A DNA stretch of 64,000 nt from RGDT01 sp964630925 (GTDB taxonomy: Bacteria; Planctomycetota; Planctomycetia; Gemmatales; Gemmataceae): contig CAZVZK010000031.1 in assembly GCA_964630925.1 (NCBI GenBank), positions 13,096 through 77,095 of the forward strand. Direction: 5' to 3'. A program made the translations under genes and the position numbers. Shown here piece by piece: positions 43,246-52,007 of the stretch. Below the pieces are notes generated by a model. That model saw only the letters and a program-made list of their open reading frames with translations, did no database searches and was not told where the DNA came from. Position 1 is the stretch's first letter, and every line of letters begins with the position of its first letter.

Positions 43246-44676
43246 GTGAAATTCACCCACACATCCGGCAGCAGGCCCCTGGACGGCTTCACGATCAAGC
43301 GTGGCATCGGCCGGGGCGGCTTCGGCGAGGTCTACTTCGCGCTCAGCGACGGCGGCAAGGAGGTGGCCCTCAAACTCCTCAAGGGCGACACCGAGGCCGA
43401 GCTCCGGGGCGTCGCCCAGTGCCTGAATCTGAAGCACCCCAACCTCGTCTGGCTGTTCGACCTGCGCACCGACACGCACGGCAATCACTGGGTGGTCATG
43501 GAGTACGTCTCCGGCGAGACGCTCAACGCCATCGTCGGGCGACACCCGGCCGGCCTGCCGCGCGAGCAGGCCCGCGAGCTGTTCCTCGGCCTGGCGCAGG
43601 CAGTCACCTACCTGCACGACCAGGGCATCGTGCATCGTGACCTCAAGCCGGCCAACGTCTTCGTCGAGAACGGCGTCGTCAAGATCGGCGACTACGGGCT
43701 CTCGAAGTCACTCGGCGGCAGCCAGCGCAGCGCCCAGACCCAGGCGGTCGGCACCGTCCACTACATGGCCCCGGAGATCGGCACCGGCAACTACAACAAG
43801 CAGGTGGACGTGTACGCCGCCGGCGTGCTGCTGTACGAGATGCTCGTCGGCAAGGTGCCGTTCGACGGCCTGAGCGCCGCCGAGGTGTTGATGAAGCACC
43901 TGACGGCCCCGCCCGAATTGGACAAGGTCGCCCCCGAGTGGCGCCCGGTGCTGGCCAAGGCCCTGGCCAAGGCGCCCGAGGGCCGCTACGCCTCGATGGC
44001 CGAGATGGCCGACGCCGTCGCGTCCATCGGTCAAACACACCCCGTTCCGGTGGCCGAGACGCCGAAGGCCGAGGGGCCGAAGGGGGAGGATCCGGCGGCG
44101 CCCGCGCCGGGGCTGCTGGAGCTGGCTGGGTCGCTCCTGGTGTCGGTGGTGTTCGCGGCCCTGGGGTCGCTCCTGTGGGCGGCGATGCGGCCGGAGCGGG
44201 ACGGCCTGCCCGCGATGGGCACACTATTCTTCCTCGCCGTCGCGGTGTCCTGGGCGATCCTGCTGCCGGCCCGGTGGTGGCAGGAGGGCGAGGCGTGGCC
44301 GAGGCACGTCATCCTCCTCGCGCTGGGGGCTCTGGTGGGGGCGCTGGCGTGCTGGGTGGACGGCTGGCCGGTGTCGGCGGAGGGCGGGGGCGGTCTGCCG
44401 GCTCGCTACGTGTCGTTCTACGCCCTGGCGCTGGGCCTCCTGCCGTGGTGGCGGCTGGTGGAGCGGCGGCGGCCACAGCGTTTCGATTTCGCGTGGGTGC
44501 TGGCGGCGGGGCTGGTGGGGACGGTGCTTCTGCTGCTGGCGGCGCCGGCGCACACGCCGGGGCCGGCGGTGGCGGTGGCGGTGCTGGTGCTGGCGTCGGT
44601 GATCGTGCAGTTGGCCGGGCCGTGGGAGCCGGGGCCGCCGCGGACGACGCGGCGGGCCAGGCTGAGGTACGTCTGA
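43246..44676 (+). CDS. Membrane Ser/Thr protein kinase (Hanks type)
   Basis: 476 residues. The kinase domain (about 15-265) has all core motifs: GRGGFGEVYFA loop, lysine in VALKLLKG, HRDLKPANVFV, an atypical DYG (GDYGLSKSL) in place of DFG, and APE (YMAPEIGTGNYN). The C-terminal half contains about six membrane helices (SLLVSVVFAALGSLLWAAM, YVSFYALALGLLPWWRL, WVLAAGLVGTVLLLLAA), which is unusual because most bacterial kinases have one. An FHA protein lies upstream; a membrane protein and an ECF sigma factor lie downstream on the same strand, suggesting a signalling cassette. The hairpin repeat precedes the start. Confidence 0.9.
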   Translation: MKFTHTSGSRPLDGFTIKRGIGRGGFGEVYFALSDGGKEVALKLLKGDTEAELRGVAQCLNLKHPNLVWLFDLRTDTHGNHWVVMEYVSGETLNAIVGRHPAGLPREQARELFLGLAQAVTYLHDQGIVHRDLKPANVFVENGVVKIGDYGLSKSLGGSQRSAQTQAVGTVHYMAPEIGTGNYNKQVDVYAAGVLLYEMLVGKVPFDGLSAAEVLMKHLTAPPELDKVAPEWRPVLAKALAKAPEGRYASMAEMADAVASIGQTHPVPVAETPKAEGPKGEDPAAPAPGLLELAGSLLVSVVFAALGSLLWAAMRPERDGLPAMGTLFFLAVAVSWAILLPARWWQEGEAWPRHVILLALGALVGALACWVDGWPVSAEGGGGLPARYVSFYALALGLLPWWRLVERRRPQRFDFAWVLAAGLVGTVLLLLAAPAHTPGPAVAVAVLVLASVIVQLAGPWEPGPPRTTRRARLRYV

Positions 44677-44689
44677 AAGGGGGTGCGGC

Positions 44690-45190
44690 ATGCTCGCGAC
44701 GACATTCGCCGTACTCGCCCTGTTCGCGTCCCCCGTCCTCGTCGAGGGCCACGGCGAGGACGACGCCAGCGCCTGGGACCAGGCGATGGAGGCGGCCCAG
44801 GACCGGCTGCGCGGCCTGCTGCCGGCGGCGCTGGCGAGGTCGGCGCCGCTCGAGCCGGAGCTTCTTCTGCGCACGGGGGCGGTGACGCCGGAGGGCCGCC
44901 CGTCGCCCTCGGTGGAGTTTCAGGGGCGGCGGCTGGTGGTGGCGCGGTACCGGGTGATGCTGACGCCGGAGTACCTGGCGGAGGCGCGGCGGCAGGGACG
45001 CGAGGACGTGGTGGCGGCGCGGCAGATGCTGCTGGGGAAGATCCTGGCGGGGATTCTCGTGGCCCTGCTGGTCGTTTGCGGGTATCTTCGCCTGGAGGAG
45101 TGGACGCGCGGCTACGCGACGCGTCTCTTGCAGATCGCCTCGCTGGCCGTGCTGGCCCTGGCGGGGCTGGTGCTGTGGCTTCTCCCGTAG
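44690..45190 (+). CDS. Small membrane protein of the kinase-sigma cassette
   Basis: 166 residues. A probable signal peptide (LATTFAVLALFASPVLVEGH) is followed by an extracytoplasmic region of about 90 residues (LEPELLLRTGAVTPEGRP, FQGRRLVVARYRVML) and two C-terminal helices (ILAGILVALLVVCGYLRLEE, IASLAVLALAGLVLWLLP). It lies 13 bases after the kinase stop and 116 before the sigma factor. It may act as a sensor or anti-sigma-like partner, which is inferred from position only. No conserved catalytic site is seen. Confidence 0.65.
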   Translation: MLATTFAVLALFASPVLVEGHGEDDASAWDQAMEAAQDRLRGLLPAALARSAPLEPELLLRTGAVTPEGRPSPSVEFQGRRLVVARYRVMLTPEYLAEARRQGREDVVAARQMLLGKILAGILVALLVVCGYLRLEEWTRGYATRLLQIASLAVLALAGLVLWLLP

Positions 45191-45295
45191 AAAGGATGAA
45201 GGATGAAGGATGAAGGATGAAAGTGGTCGCCTCAGAGGCCTGCCTCCCCATCCCGCCGTCCATTTCATATTTTCATAATTCATATTTAATCCTTT
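45191..45295. repeat. Imperfect inverted repeat of GGATGAA heptamers
   Basis: The left arm (45191-45222) is AAAGGATGAA followed by further GGATGAA units. The right arm (45263-45295) reads, on the other strand, AAAGGATTAAATATGAATTA then TGAAAATATGAAA, a degenerate match. It fills the space between the small membrane protein and the sigma factor, so it is the leader of the sigma gene. Same style as the element at 43130-43232. Confidence 0.75.
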
Positions 45296-45306
45296 CTGGT
45301 GCGAGC

Positions 45307-45957
45307 ATGCCTTCCGACAGTGACCGCCTCCTGATCGACCAGATCCGCGCCGGCGACCCGGCGGCGTGGCAGACGCTCATCGACCGTTACGAGGGCCGGC
45401 TCCTCGCGTTCGCGCAGCGGCGGCTGCGCGACCGGTCGGCCAGCGAGGACGTGGTGCAGGAGACGTTCATCGGCTTCCTCAATAGCCTGCCGAACTTCGA
45501 CCCGACGCGGGAATTGCAGACGTACCTGTTCACGATCTGCTCGCACAAGCTGACGGACTGGCTGCGCAAGAGCGGGCGCAACCCCCTGCGGAACCTCGCC
45601 GACGGCAGCGAGGACATGCTCGACCAGCAGCACGCCCACGAGCCGACGGCGTCGTCATTGGCCCGCAGCGACGAGCGGCGTTCCCTGGAGAATGAGGCGC
45701 TGGCGCGGTGCCTGGGGCAGCTCATCCGCCAGTGGCGAGACAAGGCCGATTGGCCGCGCCTGCGCGTGATGGAGCTGCTGTGGGTGAAGGGGATGGCGAA
45801 CCGCGACGTGGCGGCGTTGATGGGCGTCAGCGAGCAGCAGGTCGCAAACTACCGCTTCTCGTCGGTGAAGAAGCTGTCGGAGCTGGTGCGCAACGCCGGC
45901 CTTTCGGCGGCGGTGTTCCCCGAGCTTCAGGAGGGCGAGGGGGCGGCAGAGGCTTGA
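45307..45957 (+). CDS. ECF-type RNA polymerase sigma factor
   Basis: 216 residues. Region 2 reads RYEGRLLAFAQRRLRDRSAS then EDVVQETFIGFLNSLPNF, with the DVVQETF core; region 4 reads RVMELLWVKGMANRDVAALM then GVSEQQVANYRFSSVKKLSE, a helix-turn-helix. The linker carries a polar insert (HAHEPTASSLARSDERR). The start ATG at 45307 (MPSDSDRLL) is favoured over an upstream open frame that runs through the repeat. It closes the FHA-kinase-membrane protein cassette and probably acts as its transcriptional output. A cognate anti-sigma factor is not obvious, unless the small membrane protein serves. Confidence 0.88.
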   Translation: MPSDSDRLLIDQIRAGDPAAWQTLIDRYEGRLLAFAQRRLRDRSASEDVVQETFIGFLNSLPNFDPTRELQTYLFTICSHKLTDWLRKSGRNPLRNLADGSEDMLDQQHAHEPTASSLARSDERRSLENEALARCLGQLIRQWRDKADWPRLRVMELLWVKGMANRDVAALMGVSEQQVANYRFSSVKKLSELVRNAGLSAAVFPELQEGEGAAEA

Positions 45958-46078
45958 GCAGGGTCCTCGCATCCTCGGCTGAAAGCGCTTTGGGACCATT
46001 TACCCGACGGCTGGAGTTAGACAAAATGAGACGGTGTGTGCGGCCACGGCGCGGGAGCCGGCGGCCGGACCACTGGGC

Positions 46079-46114
46079 CTGCAATGCAAATCCCGCCCAG
46101 GATTTGCATTGCAG
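46079..46114. other. Perfect 15-bp stem hairpin between convergent genes
   Basis: CTGCAATGCAAATCC (46079-46093), a six-base loop, and its exact complement (46100-46114). A partial copy, TGCAATGCAATGCAATT, follows at 46130-46146. It lies between the converging sigma factor and cyclopropane synthase genes in a 301-base gap (45958-46258) that holds no coding sequence. There is no T-tract on either strand, so it is not a textbook intrinsic terminator. Confidence 0.8.
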
Positions 46115-46199
46115 GGGGTGTGAGGGGGTCTGCAATGCAATGCAATTCGTCCCACCCAGGCCACACCACCCGTCTACTTCCGTCTATGTAGCACGCCAG

Positions 46200-46224
46200 C
46201 CTGAACGGGGACAACGTGTTCAGG
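46200..46224 (-). terminator. Possible terminator hairpin downstream of the cyclopropane synthase gene
   Basis: CCTGAAC and GTTCAGG (seven base pairs, 11-base loop) form a hairpin 35 bases beyond the stop at 46259 on the minus strand. No T-run follows, so termination by it is only possible, not shown. Confidence 0.3.
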
Positions 46225-46258
46225 GGCGGAGGTACCGGCCGCTGCCCGCCGGTTCGTT

Positions 46259-47512
46259 TCAGGATCCGGACGGTGCGGTGTAGGTCTCGCCCGCCGCGAG
46301 CGTGCCGGCCTCGGCGGGGTCGGACGCCGTGCGGTTGTACAGGAACTCGCGCGTCCACGGGTAGGTGTCGGTGATGCCGTTCGACAGCACCATCTGGATG
46401 AGGTTCATCCGCCCGGTGCGGAAGCCGGCGATCACCAGGCAGAAGTAGAACTCCCACATCTTCATGAAGCGGTCCGAGAAGCCCATCGCCGCCTTGATGG
46501 CGTCGTAGTTCCGCAGGAAGTTCTTCCGCCAGTGGTGCGTCGTCAGCGCGTAGTGGCGGCGCAGGTTCTCCACGTCCATGATGTTCATGCCGCGGTCCAC
46601 CGCGCGCTTCGTCATCCCCTCCAGCGAGAAGAACCAGTAGCCGGGGAAGATGTGCTTCGACACGAACGGGTCCTCGCCCGGCGACTCCTTCATCTTGGCG
46701 ATGCAGTGCAGCAGCCCAACCGCGCCGGGCTTCATCATCCGCTTCACCTTGTCGAAGTACCGGTCGGCGTACTTCTGGCCGACGTGGCACATCATGCCCA
46801 CCGAGACGACGCGGTCCCACGGCTGGTTATCGTCCAGCTCCATGTAGTTCATCACGCGCACCTCGACGGGCAGGTTGCGCGCCTTCGCCTGCTCGCGGAT
46901 GTACGCCGCCTGGTTGTCGCACAGCGTGATGCCCACGCACTCGACGCCGTAGGTCTCGGCGGCGTGGAACATCAGGTGGCCCCAGCCGCAGCCGATGTCG
47001 AGGAGGCGCTGGCCGGGCCGCAGATCGAGCTTGGCCACGGTGTGGGCGATCTTGTTGTCCTGGGCCTGGTCGAGGGTATCGTCCGGCGAGCGGAAGTAGC
47101 CGCACGAGTATTGCAGCTTCTTGTCGAGGTAGAACTTGTAGAACTCGTTGCCGAGGCCGTAGTGGTGCTCGATGTCGGACTTCTGCTTGCCGAGGTTGCG
47201 GCCGAACAGCCAGCCGAGCCAGCTCGGCACATAGCCCCTGGGGTCGAGGCCGACGTACACGTCGGTGAGCGCCGTGACGGCCTCCTCCAGGTCGCCCTCG
47301 ACGACGATGCGGCCATCCGCCAGCTCCTCGCCGAAGCCGAGGCTCGTCTCCATGATCGAGCGCATGAAGGCGTCGCGGGTCTTGAACTGGATGGCGAAAC
47401 GCGGGGTGCCGGCGCCGGCGGGGTGGCGCCTGCCCTCCCAGTCGATCACCTCGAACGGCACGCCCTTGTGTGCGGACAGGGTCTGGCCGATACGCTTCTG
47501 CAGGTCGAACAC
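46259..47512 (-). CDS. Cyclopropane-fatty-acyl-phospholipid synthase family methyltransferase
   Basis: 417 residues of the CFA/mycolic acid cyclopropane synthase family, adding a methylene from SAM across lipid double bonds. Signatures: HHYGLGNEFYKFYLDKKLQY then SCGYFRS (substrate region), LDIGCGWGHLMFHAAETYG (SAM site), GITLCDNQAAYIREQAKARN, and VSVGMMCHVGQKYADRYFDK, where family members usually have E-x-x-x-H-V/M. Here the glutamate is replaced by methionine (GMMCHVG), so activity may be altered. The start is a GTG at 47512 because AAGGAGG lies five bases ahead; a GTG at 47518 would overlap that site. Confidence 0.85.
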   Translation of the reverse strand: MFDLQKRIGQTLSAHKGVPFEVIDWEGRRHPAGAGTPRFAIQFKTRDAFMRSIMETSLGFGEELADGRIVVEGDLEEAVTALTDVYVGLDPRGYVPSWLGWLFGRNLGKQKSDIEHHYGLGNEFYKFYLDKKLQYSCGYFRSPDDTLDQAQDNKIAHTVAKLDLRPGQRLLDIGCGWGHLMFHAAETYGVECVGITLCDNQAAYIREQAKARNLPVEVRVMNYMELDDNQPWDRVVSVGMMCHVGQKYADRYFDKVKRMMKPGAVGLLHCIAKMKESPGEDPFVSKHIFPGYWFFSLEGMTKRAVDRGMNIMDVENLRRHYALTTHHWRKNFLRNYDAIKAAMGFSDRFMKMWEFYFCLVIAGFRTGRMNLIQMVLSNGITDTYPWTREFLYNRTASDPAEAGTLAAGETYTAPSGS

Positions 47513-47591
47513 GGGCACCTCCTTGAATTGGCTCGGATGTGGCCATGTTAGTGCCGGCGGCAAGGACGACACAGGTACAAATCCAAGACCT

Positions 47592-48482
47592 TCATTCCAC
47601 GTCCCACAGGGCGGCCCCGTCGTGGCCGGCCACGGCGGCCAGCGTGCCGTCGGGCGACAGGGCCACGTCGAAGACCTTGCCCAGCCCCCAGTCGTAGTCG
47701 CCGATCAGCTTGCCGACGCGTCTCGTCGCCGCGTCGAAGGAGTACACACGCACCACGTCGTCCCAGGAGCCGGTGATGAGGCGCGTGCCGTCCGCCGACA
47801 GGGCGATGCACGACACGACCTCCCCGTGGTCCTTGACCTCCTGTACCCGCTTGCGTGCGGCCACGTCCCAAACCTGCATGCCGCCGCCGAGGGCGAGGAC
47901 AAGGGCCTTGCCGTCGGCGCTGTAGGCCAGCGACCAGCACCCCTGCTTGTCCTTGTGGCTGAGGCGGTGTTTGACCCTCTGGGTGCCCGACTCGCAGATC
48001 TGCACGGCCGGCGATTCGCCGCCCCGCGCGAGGGACTCGCCGTCCGGCGCGAAGCGCATGCAGAACACGTTGTTGGTCGGCTCCGACACGGCCGTCTCGT
48101 CGCCCCCGGCGCGGGGGGAGACGACGACGCGGTGGTAGCTGGCCCAGCCGAAGTAGCGTCCGTCGGCGGAGTAGGTGACCGAGACGATGCGGCCCTGCCC
48201 CTCCCACTCGCGGATCCGGGTGGGCTTGCCGGCGCCACCCACCTCGTAGGTGCCCACGGTGCCGGCGTAGGTGCCCACGGCCAGCTGGCCGCCCTCGGGG
48301 GCGAAGGCCACGGCCCCGACGGTGCTCCCCTCGAAGTCGAGCGAGTGGAGGTGCTTGCCGGCCGTGGTGTCCCACAGGCGGGCCGTCCCGTCGGCGGACC
48401 CTGTGCCGAGGAGTTTGCCGTCCGGCGCGAACGCGACGCACTCGACGTACTTCGTGTGTCCTTCGAGCTGGCGCATCGTCAT
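47592..48482 (-). CDS. WD40 repeat protein
   Basis: 296 residues, a single seven-blade-size WD40 propeller. Repeats are clear: LEGHTKYVECVAFAPDGKLL then GTGSADGTARLWDTTAG, VGAVAFAPEGGQLAVGTYAG, WSLAYSADGKALVLALGG, VSCIALSADGTRLITGSWDD, VFDVALSPDGTLAAVAGHDG. No signal peptide or fused kinase. The ATG at 48482 (MTMRQLEGHT) is preceded by AAGGGGCG; an in-frame ATG at 48515 lacks a site. Divergent from pgi. A cytoplasmic protein-interaction scaffold; partner unknown. Confidence 0.85.
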   Translation of the reverse strand: MTMRQLEGHTKYVECVAFAPDGKLLGTGSADGTARLWDTTAGKHLHSLDFEGSTVGAVAFAPEGGQLAVGTYAGTVGTYEVGGAGKPTRIREWEGQGRIVSVTYSADGRYFGWASYHRVVVSPRAGGDETAVSEPTNNVFCMRFAPDGESLARGGESPAVQICESGTQRVKHRLSHKDKQGCWSLAYSADGKALVLALGGGMQVWDVAARKRVQEVKDHGEVVSCIALSADGTRLITGSWDDVVRVYSFDAATRRVGKLIGDYDWGLGKVFDVALSPDGTLAAVAGHDGAALWDVE

Positions 48483-48574
48483 TCGCCCCTTCCATCGCCG
48501 CCCCGTCTTCCGCATGATAACCGACGGACGAGGACTTGGCGATCCCCGCAGGGTACAACCCCGGAGGCCGGCCG

Positions 48575-50218
48575 ATGAGCGACCCGCGACAGCTGCCCGC
48601 GTGGAAGGGATTGCAGGCGCACCGCGCCGAGATTGAAGGGCTCCAGATGCGCGACCTGTTCCGCCAGGACGGTCAGCGCTTCACGCGCTTCTCGCGCCGC
48701 CTCGGTGACCTGCTGCTCGACTTCTCCAAGAACCGCATCACCGAGAAGACGTTCGGCCTGTTGATCGACCTGGCGAAACAGGCCGACGTGCCCGGCTGGC
48801 GCGAGAAGATGTTCACCGGCGAGAAGATCAACACCACCGAGGGACGGGCCGTCCTGCACACCGCCCTGCGCAACCGGGCCAACAGGCCGGTCCTGGTCGA
48901 CGGGAAGGACGTGATGCCCGACGTGAACGCCGTCCTGGCCCGCCTGCGCTCGTTCAGTGAGCGTGTGCGCTCCGGGGAATGGAAGGGCTACACCGGCCAA
49001 CCCATCAAGGACGTCGTCAACATCGGCATCGGCGGCTCGGACCTCGGGCCGGTGATGGTGGCGGAGGCGCTCAAGCCGTACTCCAAGCGTGACCTGAATG
49101 TCCACTTCGTGTCGAACGTGGACGGGACGCACCTGGCCGAGGCGCTGCGGCGCGTGACGCCGGCCACGACGCTGTTCCTGGTGGCGAGCAAGACGTTCAC
49201 GACGCAGGAGACACTAACCAACGCCCACTCGGCGCGGTCGTGGCTCCTGTCGCACGCCAAGGACGAGGCCCACATCGCGAAGCACTTCGCGGCCCTGTCC
49301 ACCAACGAGGCGGAGGTGCGCAAGTTTGGCATCGACCCGGCGAACATGTTCCCCTTCTGGGACTGGGTGGGCGGGCGGTACTCGCTGTGGTCGGCCATCG
49401 GCCTGCCCATCGCGCTGAGCGTCGGCATGGACAACTTCGAGGAGCTGCTGGCCGGCGCGCATGACCTCGACGTACATTTCCGCACCGCCCCCCTGGAGGA
49501 CAACCTGCCGGTGATCCTGGCCGTGCTGGGCGTGTGGTACAACGATTTCCTCGGGGCGGCGTCGCACGCGATCCTGCCCTACGACCAGTACATGCACCGC
49601 TTCCCGGCGTACTTCCAGCAGGGCGACATGGAGTCGAACGGCAAGAGCGTGACGCGCGACGGCACGCCCTGCGCCTGGGAGACGGGGCCGGTGATCTGGG
49701 GCGAGCCGGGCACGAACGGCCAGCACGCCTTCTACCAGCTGATCCACCAGGGGACGAAGCTGATCCCCTGCGACTTCCTGGCGCCGGTGGAGACGCACAA
49801 CCCTCTGGGGCAGCACCACGCGATCCTGCTGAGCAACTTCTTCGCGCAGACGGAGGCGCTGATGAAGGGCAAGACACCCGACGAGGTGCGCGCCGAGCTG
49901 GTGAAGGAAGGCAAAGGCCCGGCGGAAGTCGAGGCGCTGGTGCCGCAGAAGACGTTCGCCGGCAACCGCCCGACGAATAGCCTGCTGTTCCAGAAGCTGA
50001 CGCCGCGGATGCTGGGGACGCTGATCGCGCTGTACGAGCAGAAGATCTTCGTGCAGGGGATCATCTGGGGGGTGAACAGCTTCGACCAGTGGGGGGTGGA
50101 GCTGGGCAAGCAGCTGGCCAAGGTGATCCTGCCGGAGCTGTCGGCACCGGGGGAGGTGGACACCCACGACAGCTCGACGAACGGGCTGATCAACGACTTC
50201 AAGCGGCGGCGGAAGTGA
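48575..50218 (+). CDS. pgi: Glucose-6-phosphate isomerase
   Basis: Interconverts glucose 6-phosphate and fructose 6-phosphate. The 547 residues match the E. coli-type enzyme (549). Signatures: VNIGIGGSDLGPVMVAEALK (phosphate loop), SIGLPIALSVGMDNFEELLA-type block starting GGRYSLWS, the catalytic glutamate in QQGDMESNGKSV, histidine in LIHQGTKLIPCDF, and lysine in NSFDQWGVELGKQLAKVI. The ATG at 48575 has GGAGG seven to eight bases upstream; an earlier in-frame ATG at 48536 is weaker. Likely housekeeping, monocistronic, followed by a repeat element. Confidence 0.97.
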   Translation: MSDPRQLPAWKGLQAHRAEIEGLQMRDLFRQDGQRFTRFSRRLGDLLLDFSKNRITEKTFGLLIDLAKQADVPGWREKMFTGEKINTTEGRAVLHTALRNRANRPVLVDGKDVMPDVNAVLARLRSFSERVRSGEWKGYTGQPIKDVVNIGIGGSDLGPVMVAEALKPYSKRDLNVHFVSNVDGTHLAEALRRVTPATTLFLVASKTFTTQETLTNAHSARSWLLSHAKDEAHIAKHFAALSTNEAEVRKFGIDPANMFPFWDWVGGRYSLWSAIGLPIALSVGMDNFEELLAGAHDLDVHFRTAPLEDNLPVILAVLGVWYNDFLGAASHAILPYDQYMHRFPAYFQQGDMESNGKSVTRDGTPCAWETGPVIWGEPGTNGQHAFYQLIHQGTKLIPCDFLAPVETHNPLGQHHAILLSNFFAQTEALMKGKTPDEVRAELVKEGKGPAEVEALVPQKTFAGNRPTNSLLFQKLTPRMLGTLIALYEQKIFVQGIIWGVNSFDQWGVELGKQLAKVILPELSAPGEVDTHDSSTNGLINDFKRRRK

Positions 50219-50383
50219 TGAAGAAGAGGATACACCACAGAGGCACAGAGATCACAGAGGAAGCACAGAGAAAGCAAGAAGAGAGATAGTAACAAATCCG
50301 GAAGTTTTTTTACAATTCTGCTTGTGTTCTCTCTTCTTCTTCTCTGCGTCCTCTGGGTCTCTGCGGTGTATCCTCTTCCGCCG
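50219..50383. repeat. Inverted CACAGAG repeat element between convergent genes (copy 1)
   Basis: The left arm reads GAGGATACACCACAGAGGCA then CAGAGATCACAGAGG; the right arm (about 50326-50383) reads the reverse complement with small changes, ending in CGGTGTATCCTC. The loop contains a run of seven T (about 50305-50311). It fills the space between the pgi stop and the FAD dehydrogenase stop. A second copy lies at 52008-52172. Probably a bidirectional terminator-like repeat family. Confidence 0.8.
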
Positions 50384-51982
50384 TCACCGCGCCTCGATTC
50401 TCGCGTGTCTCGCCATGATCGCCAGGGCCGTCCGCAGGCCGTCCACCGCGGCGCTCACGATGCCGCCGGCGTAGCCCGCGCCCTCGCCCACCGGGTACAG
50501 GCCCTCGATGCCGGGCGATTGGCGCGTCGCGTCGTCGCGCACGATCCGCACCGGGGCGCTGCCGCGCGTCTCCGGGCCGACGAGGGCAGCCTCCTTCAGG
50601 AACCTCCCCTGCCAGCGGCGGTCCATGATCGGCAGGCCGTGCCGCAGCGCCTCCGCCACCATCGCCGGCAGGATCTCCTCCAGCCGCACCGACACTCCGC
50701 CGCGCGGGTAGCTGTTCGGCGGAACGCTCGCCGATAGCTTGCCGTCGAGGAAGTCGCCGGCGCTTTGGATCGGACACAGGTACTCGCGCCGGCCCGCCTC
50801 GAATGCGAGCTGCTCATGGTGCCGCTGCCAGCGTACGCCGGCCAGAATGTCGCTGCCGAAGTCACGCGGGTCCGCCGTCACAACGAGGCCGGAATTGGCG
50901 AACGGGGAGTCGTGCTTCGACAGGCTCATCCCGTTGGTGCAGAACGCGCCCGGCTCGGAGACGCTCGGCATGATGTAGCCGCCCGCGCACATGCAGAACG
51001 TGAACAGGTCGTGCGGGCCGTTCGCCACCAGCGAGTAGCTCGCCGCCCCGAGCTTCTGCTCCAGCGGCGTGTCGCCGTAGTGGACGCGGTTGACCGTCTC
51101 CTGCGGCTGCTCGATGCGCACGCCCATCTGGAACGGCTTCTGCTCCATCGGCACTCCACGCCGCGCCAGCATCTCGTAGGTATCCCGCGCGCTGTGGCCG
51201 ATGGCCAGCACCGCCGCCGTCGTCGGGACATAGCCCGACGAGGTCATCACGCCCTTGACGGCCCCGTCGCCGATGTCGAGGTCCTCGGCGCGGCAGCCGA
51301 ATCGCACCTCGCCGCCGAGCGACTCGATACGCATGCGGAGGGCCTTGACAACTGCGGGCAGGCGGTTGCTGCCGAGGTGCGGGCGGGCCTCGTAGACGAT
51401 GCTCGGCTTGCCCTTGCAGGCGGCGAACAGCTCCAGGACGTACCGCACGTCGGGGCCGGTCCCGCGGTACGTCAGCTTGCCGTCGGAGAAGGTGCCGGCG
51501 CCGCCCTCGCCGAAGAGGTAGTTGCTCTCGGGGTCGTGCGGGCCGCCGTCGTCGAACGCCTTCACGTCACGGATGCGGTCGTTGACCCGCCGGCCCCTCT
51601 CCAGCACCAGCGGGCAATACCCCTGCTCAGCCAGGAGTACCGCCGCGATGAGTCCGCCGGGGCCTGAGCCGATGACCACGGGCCGGTGCGGCAGGGGCAC
51701 GGCGCCGGGCAGGGGCAAGACGAACGGCTCCTCATTGTAGTGCCCAGCCTTGACACGCGAGCGGGCCAGGCGTGTCAACGCCGCCTCGTCGTCGGGGACC
51801 CGGACCTCGACGGTGTAAACGAACTGCATGGCCCGGTGGTCGCGGGCGTCGAGGGCCTTGCGGAGGATGCGGTGGCTGAACAGCCCGTCGCCGCGTAGCC
51901 CGAGCAGCCGCCCCAGGCGGCGCGGAAGCTCGGCCTCGGGCTCGTCGATGGGCGTGCGGATGTCGGAGATGCGGATCGGCAT
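50384..51982 (-). CDS. FAD-dependent dehydrogenase (COG2509-like)
   Basis: 532 residues. The dinucleotide-binding motif is VVIGSGPGGLIAAVLLAEQG (about 101-120), followed by LVLERGRRVNDRIRDV and a cysteine-bearing block FTFCMCAGGYIMPSVSEPGA then FCTNGMSLSKHDSPFANSGL, which marks the uncharacterised NAD(FAD)-utilising dehydrogenase family. The C-terminal FAD contact is EGLYPVGEGAGYAGGIVSAA. The first 80 residues are the extra N-terminal domain of this family (VYTVEVRVPDDEAALTRLAR). It is convergent with pgi across a repeat and head-to-tail with the kinase-cyclase gene. Substrate unknown. Confidence 0.85.
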   Translation of the reverse strand: MPIRISDIRTPIDEPEAELPRRLGRLLGLRGDGLFSHRILRKALDARDHRAMQFVYTVEVRVPDDEAALTRLARSRVKAGHYNEEPFVLPLPGAVPLPHRPVVIGSGPGGLIAAVLLAEQGYCPLVLERGRRVNDRIRDVKAFDDGGPHDPESNYLFGEGGAGTFSDGKLTYRGTGPDVRYVLELFAACKGKPSIVYEARPHLGSNRLPAVVKALRMRIESLGGEVRFGCRAEDLDIGDGAVKGVMTSSGYVPTTAAVLAIGHSARDTYEMLARRGVPMEQKPFQMGVRIEQPQETVNRVHYGDTPLEQKLGAASYSLVANGPHDLFTFCMCAGGYIMPSVSEPGAFCTNGMSLSKHDSPFANSGLVVTADPRDFGSDILAGVRWQRHHEQLAFEAGRREYLCPIQSAGDFLDGKLSASVPPNSYPRGGVSVRLEEILPAMVAEALRHGLPIMDRRWQGRFLKEAALVGPETRGSAPVRIVRDDATRQSPGIEGLYPVGEGAGYAGGIVSAAVDGLRTALAIMARHARIEAR

Positions 51983-52007
51983 TCAGGCATTGTACCGCCG
52001 AAGGGGG

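Noticed and set aside
50305..50311. Classical intrinsic terminator for pgi (T-run)
   Set aside because: The T-run lies in the loop between the two arms rather than directly after a GC-rich hairpin.
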